Origin: Chara braunii
Taxonomy: Eukaryota > Streptophyta > Charophyceae > Charales > Characeae
Direction: 5' to 3'
Assembly: GCA_003427395.1 (NCBI GenBank)
Contig: BFEA01000310.1
Coordinates: forward strand, 1,032,570-1,053,013
Length of the DNA stretch: 20,444 nt
Part shown: in pieces, positions 1-9,049 of the stretch
How the letters are laid out: each line of letters starts with the position of its first letter
Numbering within the stretch: the stretch's first letter is position 1
Made by a program: the position numbers and the translations under genes
Notes under the pieces: model-generated
The model's input: only the letters and a program-made list of their open reading frames with translations
Told to the model about the DNA's origin: nothing
Databases searched by the model: none

Positions 1-39
<39 letters not shown>
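1..39. repeat. poly-T run at window edge
   Basis: Thirty-nine uninterrupted T residues open the window and are followed by a GC-richer stretch (about 40-130) with a near-palindrome, CGGTCT-G-AGACCG. Read on the minus strand this is a GC-rich tract followed by a poly-A tail, which would suit the 3' end of a retroposed element. It is equally compatible with a contig simply ending in a homopolymer. No target-site duplication can be tested because the other side is missing. Confidence 0.9.
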
Positions 40-144
40 CCCGCTAGGTCGGATAACCCTTGTCCGGTCTGAGACCGTCCGACGTCCAACCAGAAGTCCA
101 GTCGGACAACCCAGGGGTCCCGGACGTCCGGTAAAACAACCTAG

Positions 145-1110
145 AAAAAAAACAGTTCTAGTGAATACTGATATTTAGGACTATACGTCGTTCTCAACAG
201 TATAAATTCCTATAAGACAATTTTAAAGTTGACAATAGAAACGTTCTAAAAAAATATATGATATGTAAAATAGTACCACAAACAACTCTTGCCTCTGGTA
301 CATCTTTAAAGTCAAATTTAAGTTAAAAATAAAAATAAAAAAATAATCTTAAAAAAGAAAGAGAGGTTACCCTAAAAAGAGAGAAATGTTTAGGGGAACG
401 TAGCCACAAACAAGATAACATGTTAGTCTGCTCACAAAATCCTCGAACACGTTCACCCTGCTACAGCACTTATCGGACTATACATATAATCTTTTGAGAC
501 AATAAAAAAATACATATTTATATTCCTTAATAATCAGTGCTTCACTTGTTAGTGATTTTTTAGAGAAAAACGTGTTTTTTTCCTCTCCACTTCCAGTGGT
601 TCTAAAAACTTGCCTTTTTATTGAAGTTATTTTACTTCACGTAGAACCGTGGTCCTACAGGAGGCCTAAATACTGTACTTTTAAAGTTTTCAATAAATTT
701 CGTTCAAACCCAATATTTTTTTTTGTTCGTTTTTCACGAATCCTATGTTATCCATACAACTTACCCAACTGACCCTTGCTTACGCCCATCACCCATCAAG
801 GCCCACTCATCTCGCCACATCAGCCTCGCACAGGAAGTCGCGAGGTTACAGAGGATAGTTCGTCATAGCGCGATTTGGGAAAATTGGAGAATTGATGTTC
901 ACAAGGGGGTTGGTCCCCGGTAAGGTTATGTCCCTGAAGCTTGGTAACGCTCTCGATGGTTCCTCCCCGGGTAGAGTGTGAGGACCCCGGCCTCAAGATT
1001 ATCTATTTGGAATATAAGCCATGGGTAAAAAAAAACAAAAAATGGCAAAATTTTTGATATGCGACTGAAAGTTTCTTTTACATGCCAAGATCCTTTCGAC
1101 CATTGATGGG
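145..1110. other. AT-rich intergenic stretch, no gene seen
   Basis: From about 145 to 770 the sequence is strongly AT-rich with many short A and T runs; from 770 to 1000 it becomes more balanced. Only short open frames (under 85 codons) occur, and none has recognisable motifs or reads convincingly as protein. I see no RNA gene, terminal inverted repeat or tandem array in this part. Confidence 0.6.
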
Positions 1111-1112
1111 CA

Positions 1113-1288
1113 TAATCTATGGTTAGAAATGAAGAATTCTGGCAAGTGGGACTTGGCCCGGTGCACACTGGCAATTTGAAGCAGGTACCAGTAGTGGGTA
1201 TAATCTATGGTCAGAAATGCAAAATTCCGGCAAGTGGGACTTTGCCGCGGTGCACATTGGAAATTTGGAGAAGGTACCAGTAGTGGCA
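1113..1288. repeat. 88-bp tandem duplication (2 copies)
   Basis: Two adjacent copies of an 88-bp unit begin TAATCTATGG at 1113 and 1201 and end in GGTACCAGTAGTGG. They share blocks such as GGCAAGTGGGACTT and CGGTGCACA and differ at roughly a dozen positions. Eighty-eight is not a multiple of three, and the open frames crossing the array on the minus strand are frame-shifted images of each other, so a coding role is unlikely. Confidence 0.88.
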
Positions 1289-1365
1289 TATTGAACATAA
1301 CTCAGGCCCAAACGGCATAAGGGGTTTTCTACAAACTTCAATCATTGTCAGAGGGCCACACACGG

Positions 1366-1419
1366 TAAGTTGACCATCAGAGGGCCCGCCACTAAGTTGA
1401 CCATCAGAGGGCCCGCCAC
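1366..1419. repeat. 27-bp tandem repeat (2 perfect copies plus degenerate flanks)
   Basis: The unit starting TAAGTTGACCATCAGAGGGC occurs at 1366-1392 and again, identical, at 1393-1419. Related but diverged units flank it at about 1346-1365 (TGTCAGAGGGCCAC) and 1440-1467 (AGCATCAGAGGCTCACGCCAC). The perfect central pair inside a degraded array suggests recent local expansion of an older minisatellite. Confidence 0.88.
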
Positions 1420-1469
1420 TAATAAAATGAACTTTCAAGGTAAGGTGAGCATCAGAGGCTCACGCCACA

Positions 1470-2700
1470 AATAAATTGAAATTTCAGGGGCATATCAAAA
1501 ACTTCCTCCCCCCCGAAACAAAAGAAGAAGTGGCTGGACCGGTCACACTGCCTCATCATTTCGCAACAGACAAGTTAACGGCCACCTGGATTTTGAGTCC
1601 TCTTCGACTCCTCTAGTCACACTGGCATTATATTCAGTAAATTTGTGGTAACTTCAGCGAGGCCCCAAAATTCCGAAAAAAAAAATAGTTTTGAAACTTC
1701 CGTAAAAACAAATATGTTATCCATGATTAAAATGCAACCAACTTTTGGCTGAGGGTCACTTCAGAATTCATTATAAAGTCAGAAATAAAAAAATTAAAAT
1801 AAAAAATCAAGCCGAGATATACCCCTTGGAAGTCAAAACCCCATTCAACCATCTTCTAAACCCATGTATTTCCTTCGAACTGTGCTTGTTTTTCCAACGC
1901 TGGTTTTGATTGATTTGTTGGCTGCAGTCGGGAATGGGATTGGTCGGGAGTGTTTTTCCCAGTCCTGTATGGCTGCGGCTTATATGTAAGGGAAGCCGGA
2001 CCCATTTTCTGGCAGAAATATTAATAATCTTCGTTCTCTAAAGAAAAAACACAATGTATACTACCCCTGCAAGCCACTCTGCCCATCGAACATTCAAACA
2101 TAACATCCAGGTGTTCTATTCGGAGGGGCGTTATATTTTGAAAAAAAGTGAGTAAGGGCATAGACATACACGAGTAGCAAAATTGCATAATCGACAATTT
2201 TGCAACTGAGATTTTGAGGTTTAGTTGTGTTGCGTAGTCACACAAGGCTGCCTTTGTGAATGAGACATCGCCCCGACTTTCTAAAAATTGGTCCATTTGG
2301 TATCAGGGTGGTCACACAACTGATAATAGATGGTGGAATATTTTTTATTGGGCTTTCAACTTTTCATGTTTTTTTTTTTTTTTTTTTTGCCCTTTCCTAT
2401 AACGTTTGTGCCCACACGGTCATGACTTTGAAGGGTTCGTCAGGTAGCGGCCACTTTGGTACCACTCTGATCGGCCAAGTACTCGAATCCACGTTACCAT
2501 GTGCTGAGAGGCAGAAAAAGAGTTGGCAGCACGGTATCAGGAAACCCAGGGAGGGGTCGCCTACTGTTCGTTAAAGCCAAGGGTAACAGCGCCTCTCACT
2601 TGTTGCACCCGCTTCAAAGGTCCTCAACGACCAACAGGGAGCCGTGGTTTGTGCTGCATGTCCACTTCCCTACCTAATGGTGAATTTTACACCTCAACAA
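1470..2700. other. intergenic stretch without a supported gene
   Basis: This mostly AT-rich segment contains short unsupported open frames only; the longest are 91 codons on the minus strand (2021-2296) and 104 codons on the plus strand across the poly-T run. A T20 run lies at 2369-2388. The following 2389-2700 sequence is GC-richer. Its minus-strand reading ends in that A-tract and includes GGATTCGAGTAC, loosely like a pol III B-box, so a retroposed sequence on the minus strand is possible but unproven. Confidence 0.5.
2369..2388. repeat. T20 homopolymer
   Basis: Twenty consecutive T residues. On the minus strand this would be a poly-A tail following the GC-richer block at 2389-2700. Confidence 0.85.
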
Positions 2701-2714
2701 GGGAACAAAATGAG

Positions 2715-2825
2715 TTTAAATAAAATGTCACAGTTTTGAGACAGAATGAAAACCTTCGTTTAAATAAAATGTCACAGTTTTGAGACAGAATGAAAACCTT
2801 TGTTTAAATAAAATGTCACAGTTTC
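2715..2825. repeat. 44-bp tandem repeat (2 full copies and a partial third)
   Basis: The unit starts TTTAAATAAAATGTCACAG at 2715, 2759 and 2803, an exact 44-bp period. The first two copies differ by a single C/T near the end, and the third is cut after the CACAGTTT block. Forty-four is not a codon multiple and the unit has many stops, so it is a non-coding minisatellite. The near identity implies recent duplication. Confidence 0.93.
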
Positions 2826-2829
2826 AGAC

Positions 2830-3026
2830 AAATCGGGAATCAAGGTTATAGTCACCTCACGAGTGTCTTTACACAAATAGATAAATGTTTGCAGACAGTA
2901 ATAATAAGACACTCAACGATTATCCCCATATACCAGAAAACACGAGAGCCCAATAGGCTGCCATTGACAGAGGCGCATCCTTAGCCTTGACCGGTTCACC
3001 GACAAATCAGTGCTTCCTACTAATTG
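2830..3026. other. short unassigned spacer
   Basis: Sequence between the 44-bp minisatellite and the 305-bp duplication. I see no open frame, repeat or RNA structure that can be supported. Confidence 0.5.
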
Positions 3027-3636
3027 TTCCAATCGACCAACTTTCGGCGTGCGGAAAACAATGAGCAGTTCTTGTTCCAGTTGAAAGAATAAGTTGTTGC
3101 GGATTCACTGATCCTTAAAACTTTGGATGATCGTCTCAATTGTATTGATCTTCATCTCGCAAATCAAGACAATCTGCGATTGTATCGTTACGTCTCAAGA
3201 AATTGTGTCAGACAACTTTTGACTCATTTATTTTGGTTATCAACCCATGCTACCTTCAAAACTTCCCCTCTCTCTCTTGTCTTGCTCTCCTTAGTCTAAT
3301 GTATCCTGTATCGCGGTCTTGCTCCAAAATGTTCCAATCTACCAACTTTCTGTGTGTGGAAAACAATGAGCAGTTCTTGTTCTAGTTGAAAGAGAAGGTT
3401 GTTGCGGATTCACTGATCGTTAAAACTCTGGATGATCGTCTCAATTGTACTCATCTTCGTCTCGCAAACCAGGACGATCTGAGACTGTATCGTTACTTCT
3501 CAAGAAATTGTGTCAGACAACTTTTGACTCATTTATTTTGGTTATCAACCCATGCTACCTTTCAGACTTCCTCTCTCTCTCTTGTCTTGCTCTCCTTAGT
3601 CTGATATATCCTGTATAGGGGTCTTGCTCTAAAATG
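3027..3636 (+). repeat. 305-bp tandem duplication (2 copies)
   Basis: Two head-to-tail copies start at 3027 and 3332 with TTCCAATCxACCAACTTTC and end at AAAATG, a 305-bp period and roughly 90% identity. In both copies one frame is open for about 68 codons and stops at the same place (TAA in copy 1, TGA in copy 2), with shared peptide ADSLI-KTLDDRLNC and a hydrophobic end LSLVLLSLV. The differences between copies are a near-even mix of silent and replacement changes and no ATG opens copy 1, so I do not call a gene. A 23-A run follows at 3663-3685, so the pair could be the tail of a retroelement on the plus strand. Confidence 0.9.
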
Positions 3637-3662
3637 GTCTCTTGTCGAGGAGGTAGAAGGGG

Positions 3663-3685
3663 AAAAAAAAAAAAAAAAAAAAAAA
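3663..3685. repeat. A23 homopolymer
   Basis: A run of 23 A residues 27 bp after the 305-bp duplication. It could be a poly-A tail of a plus-strand retroposon or just a homopolymer. Confidence 0.85.
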
Positions 3686-3796
3686 CTCGATAAATATATA
3701 AAGAGAGATAATATTAATCAAAAGCGAACAATGGTGAGTCATCCAACGGAATTGGTTCAAAGATGAGTAACTATGTCATTCAATAAGTTCGAATCA

Positions 3797-4111
3797 TCAC
3801 CGTATTGCCGAGTCACTCCGAAGGCTCGACTTAAACCTATCGCCAGGTTTGCCTTTTGGATGCAACTGGCTCAACAACAAGCCAATCAGTAGGCTCTTTT
3901 CTCGATATGTGTCCTGCCCTGTCAGTCCCTCGAGGCTCACTGTTTCATCAAACCAATCTGCGATCTGATCTCTCTTTAGTTTCACCGACCCAATCATAGG
4001 CTCAAGGACGATCCATCCAACGGTCTTGATTCCGAGTGAGCTAAGAGACACTCCACAATCTCGATTCCGAGTGAGCAAGCAGGCTCTATTCTCAGGAAGC
4101 CAAGAAGTCAA
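3797..4111 (-). CDS. unsupported 104-codon open frame, possible coding remnant
   Basis: A minus-strand frame opens with ATG and reads MTSWLPENRACLLTRNRDCG at its start and LIGLLLSQLHPKGKPGDRF near its end. It has mixed composition rather than low complexity, which is the only point in its favour. The upstream part carries a short direct repeat in the DNA (GATTCCGAGTGAGC twice, about 30 bp apart). I recognise no domain. It could be a chance frame or a fragment of a mobile element; there is no splice, promoter or neighbour evidence. Confidence 0.15.
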   Translation of the reverse strand: MTSWLPENRACLLTRNRDCGVSLSSLGIKTVGWIVLEPMIGSVKLKRDQIADWFDETVSLEGLTGQDTYREKSLLIGLLLSQLHPKGKPGDRFKSSLRSDSAIR

Positions 4112-4150
4112 TTCACAGACTCGAGCTAATTCACAGTCTCGCTTACATAT

Positions 4151-4508
4151 AAAAAAAAAGAGAAGAGGAGGAGGAGAATGAAGGTCATTATGGCATGCTG
4201 CATTAGGAGGATGAGGAGGAGGGAGAGGAGGAGGAGGAGGAGGAGGAGGAGGAGGAGGAGGAAGAAGGAGAAGAGGAGGAGGAGGAGGGCGAAGGTCATT
4301 ATGGTAGAGGAGGAGGAGGAGGAGAAGAAGAAGAAGAAGAAGAAGAAGAAGAAGAAGAAGAAGAAGAAGAAGAAGAAGAAGAAGACAATATGATTAGGGG
4401 TGGCGGGAGGACGACGAGGAGGAGGAGCCAGGTCGAAGGAGGTGGTGAAAGAAAGAAAAACAAGATGAAGAAGAAGAAGAAGAAGAAGAAGAAGAAGAAG
4501 AAGAAGAA

Positions 4509-4540
<32 letters not shown>

Positions 4541-5850
4541 AGAATGACACGGGGGGGAGAAGGAGGAGGGCGCAAGAAATATTGGGCAGGAGGGGAAGGA
4601 GAAAGAAGAGGAGGAGGAGGAGGAAGGAGAACATGTGAAAGACGTGAAGGAGGAGGAGAGAGATATGTTGGAGGAGAAGGAGAAGGAGGAGAAAAATATT
4701 GTAGAGGAGGACGACGAGGAGGAGAGAGATCTGGCGGAGGGGGTGGAGGACGATGAAGAAGGAGAAGCAAAGGAGGAGGAGGAAGGAGAACAGGTGGACG
4801 AGGAGAAGGAGGAGGAGGAGAGAGATATGGTGGAGAAGGAGGAGGAGGAGAGAGATATGGCGGAGGAGGACGATGAGGAAGAGGAGGAAGACGAGGGAGA
4901 GGAGGAGGAGGAGGAGGACGAAGGTCATTATGCCGTAATATGGTGCACTGCATTAGGAGGATGAGGAGGGAGAGGAGGAGGAGGACGAGCAAGAAGGAGA
5001 AGAGGAGGAGGAGAGAGATCTGGCGAAGGAGTAGGACGAGGAAGAAGAAGAAGCAGAGGAGGAGGAGGAAGGAGAACAAGTGGAAGAGGAGAAAGAGGAG
5101 GAGAGAGATATGGCAGATGAGGAGGAGGAAGAAGAAGGACAAGCAATGGAGATGAACGAGGAGGAGAACGAGCCGGATCAGATGAAGTGGACAAAACAGA
5201 AGCATTGTAGAAGAAGAAGAAGAAATATAGCCCGAGGGCGAGGAGGAGGAGGAGGAGGAGGAGGAGGAGGAGGAGGGCGCAAGAGATATGGTGGTGGAGG
5301 GGAAGGATGAAGAAGAGAAGGAGGAGGAGGACGAGGAAAAAGAGGAGGCTAAGGAGGAGGAGGTAGGAAAACAGGTGGAAGAGGAGAAGGAGGAGGAGGA
5401 GAGAGATATAGCGGCGGAGGAGGAGGAAGAGGAGAGAGATATTGTAGAGAACGAGGAAGAGAAGGAGGGAGAGGAGGGAGAGGAGGAGAGAGATATGGCG
5501 GAGGAGGAGGAAGAGGAGAGATATGGTGGAGAACGAGGAAGAGAAGGAGGGAGAGGAGGGAGAGGAGGAGGAGAAAGAAGAAGGAGAAGAGGAGGAGGAG
5601 GACGAAAGTCATTATGGCGCGCTGCATTAGGAGGATGAGGAGGAGGGAGAGGAGGAGGAGGAGGAGGAGGAGGAGGAGGAGGAGGACGGGGAAGAAGGAG
5701 AAAAGGAGGAGGAGGAGGACGAAGGTCATTATGGTAGAGAAGAAGAAGAAGAAGAAGAAGAAGAAGAAGAAGAAGAAGAAGAAGAAAAAAAAAAAAAAAA
5801 AAAAAAAAAAGGAGAAAAAGGAAAAGAAAAGGAAGAAGAAGAAAATAAAT
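4151..5850. repeat. 1.7-kb polypurine tract (GGA/GAA/GAG), complex satellite
   Basis: The + strand is almost purely A and G for about 1.7 kb, interrupted by a few short mixed islands. Pure subtracts include (GGA)n near 4210-4264, 5238-5276 and 5642-5690, and (GAA)n near 4322-4385, 4466-4530 and 5737-5784, the last running into 26 A residues (5785-5810). Long open frames on both strands here encode only Glu/Arg/Lys or Leu/Pro/Phe/Ser runs and are artefacts of the missing stop codons. Recurrent spacers containing GGTCATTATGG occur at about 4182, 4295, 4923, 5608 and 5724. Confidence 0.95.
4178..4410 (+). repeat. higher-order module, copy 1 (second copy 5604-5870)
   Basis: Within the purine tract a composite module is present twice: GGTCATTATGG, then TGCATTAGGAGGATGAGG, a (GGA)n run, a second GGTCATTATGGTAGAG, a (GAA)n run, and finally GATTAGGGGTGGC. 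Copy 1 lies at about 4178-4410 and copy 2 at about 5604-5870. A partial version (GGTCATTATG plus GCATTAGGAGGATGAGG) is at about 4920-4965. The non-repetitive spacers keep the order in both copies, so this is a segmental duplication. Confidence 0.8.
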
Positions 5851-5870
5851 TGATTAGGGGTGGCAGGAGA
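5604..5870 (+). repeat. higher-order module, copy 2
   Basis: This is the second copy of the module at 4178-4410, with the same order of spacers and the same terminal GATTAGGGGTGGC motif (near 5852). Here the (GAA)n arm has grown an A26 run, and the TGCATTAGGAGG spacer differs by a few bases (GGCGCGCTGC instead of GGCATGCTGC). Confidence 0.8.
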
Positions 5871-6227
5871 AGCACCATGGCCCCTTCCCCCCACCCCCTT
5901 CTTTTTTCCACTATGCTCTTCCACAAACTCCGATCTGTCACTCCCCACATGACACACACAGACTATATTACTGACCACCCGCCTCCCACCTATACCTCTC
6001 AGACGAAGTGAAGGTCCTCAATCGTTACAACTAGTACAACAATCTTACTACTCTACCTCTCCCCCCGTCTCTTCCTCTACTAAGGAACAACCTGCGCTCA
6101 CCCTAGAGTCGGCCTTCTGCCACTAGCACACGAACACGTCAGGAGGCACACATCGTAACCTGTGGACTGTGCCTGGGACTGAGGCCGACTCACCTAGTGA
6201 CGAGTAACAACTGCTGCACACTCGGCG

Positions 6228-6281
6228 ATGGCGAGTACATCCAACAACCAGTTCACCGATGCCGAGATCAATGCCCATGCG
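6228..6281 (+). CDS. candidate first coding exon (unconfirmed)
   Basis: An ATG in a good initiation context (GGCGATGGCG) opens an 18-codon peptide, MASTSNNQFTDAEINAHA, that is immediately followed by a consensus-like splice donor (GCG|GTAAGC at 6282). Without splicing the frame runs on to a TGA at 6366-6368, giving 46 aa whose later part looks non-coding. The preceding 300 bases are pyrimidine-rich with no repeat and could be leader or promoter. I could not identify a following exon, because the DNA runs into microsatellites after 6957. A chance ATG plus GT is a real alternative. Confidence 0.2.
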
Positions 6282-6438
6282 GTAAGCCCAACTATATCCC
6301 ACCTCCTTCTTTTCCATCATACGTACTTAATCCAGTCTTCCACCATAAGTCAACTAGTTGAAACTTGAAACTTTCCCATCGCCCTGCGTACTGCTACCTC
6401 CCCTCCCTGCAACTACTCTTAGCCATCACTACCACCTC

Positions 6439-6801
6439 CTATATCCACCCTGATCTCAATACATCCATAATCCTCCGTCCTCCCAGAAATGTTGCTTGGG
6501 CCGCCCCTACTCCTCTCGCGATTGGGCCACTTGATGTAGAAGGACCCTCATTACTGCAGTTCTCCGCCATCTCATTCCCTTTGATGAGCCGTTTGGCGCA
6601 AACGGCGAAAAGCGCTTCAGGGATGCACCACCCTCCTTCCTCGGTTAGGAGATTGGTCCTACCGAAGAAGGTTTTTTCTTTTTCTCTTTCTCCCCTTTTT
6701 CCTTTCCCCCCCTCTACCTCCCTTGTCTCCCCCCTCCTCTCTCCCCCCTCCTCTAAAACCTCTCTTTCCTCCTTGAGTGCTACTAATCGTGTTGTGAGCA
6801 A
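6439..6801 (-). CDS. weak open frame, 120 codons, unknown
   Basis: This minus-strand frame has two halves. The first ~45 residues are Glu/Arg/Lys/Gly-rich, the mirror of a CT-rich plus strand, and are probably spurious. The second half is of mixed composition, with LLTEEGGWCIPEALFAVC and RGVGAAQATFLGGRRIMD, and reads more like protein. No domain is recognised and no splice sites are evident. It may be a fragment of a mobile-element gene or a chance frame. Confidence 0.15.
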   Translation of the reverse strand: MLTTRLVALKEEREVLEEGGERRGETREVEGGKGKRGEREKEKTFFGRTNLLTEEGGWCIPEALFAVCAKRLIKGNEMAENCSNEGPSTSSGPIARGVGAAQATFLGGRRIMDVLRSGWI

Positions 6802-6954
6802 TGGGATTAAGGAAGGAGGCGAGCTATGGCATCAGGTGTCCGAAGGAGACCCATGCGACATTTTGGATGGATGCAGTACTGGTATGTGTTTGAGTGATAG
6901 CTATACTGTTCGTGGCCAGGCCAGGTTTTTTAATTGCTATGCAATTTTGTTTAC

Positions 6955-6956
<2 letters not shown>

Positions 6957-7023
<67 letters not shown>

Positions 7024-7142
7024 ACACACACACACACATACACACACACACTCAAGCACAAACAAACACGTGCGTGCACACACACACACACACACAAACA
7101 CACACGTGCATGCACACACATACACACACACATACACACACG
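6957..7142. repeat. (CA)n microsatellite, compound and interrupted
   Basis: About 60 bp of pure CA dinucleotides starting near 6957 is followed by interrupted CA blocks with TACA, CTCAAG and GCAT interruptions to about 7142. The His/Thr frames on the plus strand and Val/Cys frames on the minus strand are repeat artefacts. Confidence 0.95.
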
Positions 7143-7166
7143 CGCTTCATTTGTTTTTTTTTTTTT

Positions 7167-7178
7167 AATCAATCAATT

Positions 7179-7229
<51 letters not shown>

Positions 7230-7240
7230 TAATCAATCAA
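7167..7240. repeat. (AATC)n tetranucleotide microsatellite
   Basis: About eighteen AATC units with two ATTA interruptions, immediately after a T13 run. The open frames over it encode only Asn-Gln-Ser-Ile repeats. Confidence 0.95.
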
Positions 7241-7248
7241 ACAACACA

Positions 7249-7291
7249 GAAGAAGAAGAAGAAGAAGAAGAAGGGGAAAAAAAAAAAAAAA
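7249..7291. repeat. (GAA)n microsatellite and A run
   Basis: About eight AGA/GAA units followed by GGGG and a run of about 14 A. This is part of the SSR cluster at 6957-7692. Confidence 0.9.
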
Positions 7292-7502
7292 CAATTACCT
7301 TGCCAAAATTTTTAGGGGGACTCCGACTCCATATCAGTCAAAAATATATATACATATGTATTTTTCGCTTTTTTATTTTATTTTTTCTGTTTTTTTCTTT
7401 TTAACCGATTTTCGTTTCTCATTTTTTATAAATCCTAAATGAAGTTTAATTAAAAACAAAAAGAATACGGTTGTAGGGTTTTCAAAGCCCTATAACCCTA
7501 TA

Positions 7503-7626
<124 letters not shown>

Positions 7627-7729
7627 CCTTTTCTCCCTCTCTGCCTACGGTTTACCGGGCAGTTCGGTTTCACGATATATATATATATATATCACTTATT
7701 TTTCGACCCCCCAAAAAATATCCAAAATA

Positions 7730-8077
7730 TTGGGCCGTAAACTAGGCCTGGCCACTGTGGCGGCGACCGACTTTTTCGGCCGTGGTGGCCAAATTGCCCG
7801 CGGCGGAGGCCGAGGGTGTCACATAGACGCTACTCTGTCTGGATCGGTGATGATCGGACCGCCCATCACCTTGGGCTCCGCATCGTCGGGTTGTTCTACA
7901 CATATGAGTGGCGCGTTCTGTCTGATGCGCTGTTTGAGATCTCGCAACGCACAATCAGGCGATGCTCGGTACATACTCGTTTCGTGCTCCATAGTCGGAT
8001 GCATCCCCGTCGTGTCCGATTCCATATACTATATCTTCTCTTTGAGCTCCAAGTTTGTCCAGAGAGCTAGCAGTCCC
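7730..8077. other. GC-richer island, open in several frames, unassigned
   Basis: After the AT-rich SSR cluster the composition switches abruptly to GC-rich near 7730. Two plus-strand frames (7730-8080, 7816-8070) and one minus-strand frame (7819-8025) are open over most of it, so openness alone decides nothing. One plus frame includes DDRTAHHLGLRIVGLFYTYE, which reads protein-like, but I recognise no family. The island ends exactly where the 26-bp repeat begins, so it may be the body of an element that carries the array. Confidence 0.3.
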
Positions 8078-8207
8078 TAATGCTTGAACCGACAACCCGG
8101 ACTTAATGTCGGAACTGGCAGCCCGGACCTAATGTCTGAACTGGCATCCTGGACCTAATGTCAGACCTGACAGCCCAGACCTAATGTTAGAACTGGTAGC
8201 CCGAACC
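8078..8207. repeat. 26-bp minisatellite, 5 copies
   Basis: Five head-to-tail 26-bp units start TAATG at 8078, 8104, 8130, 8156 and 8182, with consensus TAATGTCNGAACTGGCAGCC followed by CGGACC. Units differ from one another at several positions, so the array is not very recent. The period is not a codon multiple. Confidence 0.93.
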
Positions 8208-8265
8208 AATTTTCGGTCCTGGTTATCTTAATCTCTGAGTATTCCTAGAGTGAATCAACCTTCTA

Positions 8266-8556
8266 TCATTTATTATTATTCCGCCTTCGAGTCGAGTTCT
8301 CGACGACCCTCATAATAACTCTTAGTCTTCCGCTCTCGTCTGGGATCTCGTGCTCGCCCTCTATTTTAAAGAGTCCAGTATCAAGGTAGAGCTCTCCTTC
8401 TTGCTATTCTATACAGGTAGCGCCTCTCCTTATCTCTACTACTCCTGTCTCAGGGCACCTTACCCTCCCACAGATCGAACTCCCCAAGGCACGTAAGTCC
8501 TCATGAGTCCAAATCCTCAAGAGCAAACGTAGGTCAATGATGCTTTTCTGCTTATC
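8266..8556 (-). pseudogene. eroded coding segment, unknown protein (one in-frame stop)
   Basis: Read on the minus strand from 8556 down to the TGA at 8266-8268, one frame is open except for a single TAG at 8404-8406. It gives about 50 and 45 residues of mixed, non-repetitive protein-like sequence, with stretches EDLRALGSSICGRVRCPETG and EHEIPDESGRLRVIMRVVEN. The plus-strand readings are Ser/Leu/Pro/Phe-rich, while the minus reading has normal charged composition, so minus is the likelier coding sense. I recognise no family. It appears to belong with the similar minus-strand segments up to 11035. Confidence 0.4.
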
Positions 8557-8618
8557 TCACCCAACCCTTCTCGAATCACGTTACTCCGAGCTAGGGGAAA
8601 CTTACCTCCTCTTGCCAT
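8517..8618 (-). pseudogene. eroded coding segment carrying an EGL-EISRK motif
   Basis: A short minus-strand frame begins MARGGKFPLARSNV (ATG at 8616-8618), continues IREGLGEISRKASLTYV and ends at TGA 8517-8519. The frame is also open above its ATG to a TAG with protein-like residues. EGLGEISRK strongly resembles EGLSEISRK in the segment at 9400-9657, so these look like two diverged copies of one domain. It overlaps the 8266-8556 frame, which implies a frame change in the ancestral gene near here. Confidence 0.35.
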
Positions 8619-8713
8619 CAAAGCTACGATGTCGCAAAACAAACTCAACTATGGCATTCCAGTTCTCCTTTCCCATCCCCTGACAAGGCGTCGAAGATTG
8701 TTATTCATGTATC

Positions 8714-8890
8714 CTAGACAATGCTCTTTCCTAGCGATAGCAATCTATCATTCTTTTCCTCCACCACTTCCTCTTCTCTATATCAACATCGACCATAAAC
8801 AAGGTCAATCCTCCTCTTTACCAACAAGTAAATCCATACGTCATACACGTCAATATCAATAAACCTGGCAATCATCACATTGAGATGGAT
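8714..8890 (-). pseudogene. eroded coding segment, unknown (in-frame stop)
   Basis: A minus-strand frame reads MIARFIDIDVYDVWIYLLVK from the ATG at 8873-8875, meets TGA at 8783-8785, and resumes with YREEEVVEEKNDRLLSLGK to TAG at 8714-8716. Both halves look like ordinary protein and share the frame, which supports a single ancestral reading frame with one nonsense mutation. The family is unknown. Confidence 0.35.
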
Positions 8891-9049
8891 TTCCTCTCAC
8901 CTACTGTCCACCAATTCGTACGTCTCTACCTCTTACGAAACTATCTCTCCTCTCCTTAAGGAACTCAGGGAGGCACAGACTGCTTTTAACTTTGCTTATG
9001 ACAGCCTATTCCCTGCAAGGAACCTTTCCTTTCAGGACTCTTATTCCTC

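Noticed and set aside
2389-2574. SINE with pol III promoter on the minus strand
   Set aside because: The B-box-like GGATTCGAGTAC matches poorly and has no T-stem pairing; the A-tract alone is not enough.
1113-2723. CRISPR-like array among the tandem repeats
   Set aside because: The repeats are directly adjacent without unique spacers of constant size, and the DNA is eukaryotic.
4126-5205. 359-codon minus-strand open frame rich in Leu, Pro and Phe
   Set aside because: It is the mirror of the polypurine tract. The lack of stops comes from the repeat, and overlapping frames on both strands are equally open.
5349-5978. 209-codon minus-strand open frame
   Set aside because: Mostly poly-Phe/Leu/Ser from GAA/GGA repeats; only the first ~40 residues are non-repetitive and they show no motif.
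6365-7168. 267-codon plus-strand open frame
   Set aside because: It ends in a His-Thr repeat from the CA microsatellite, the earlier part is Ser/Leu/Pro-rich, and there is no true ATG context or domain.
8590-8612. Splice donor AGAGGAG|GTAAGT on the minus strand near 8608
   Set aside because: The protein-like frame (MARGGKFPLARSNV) reads straight through it, so it is more likely coding sequence than an intron start.
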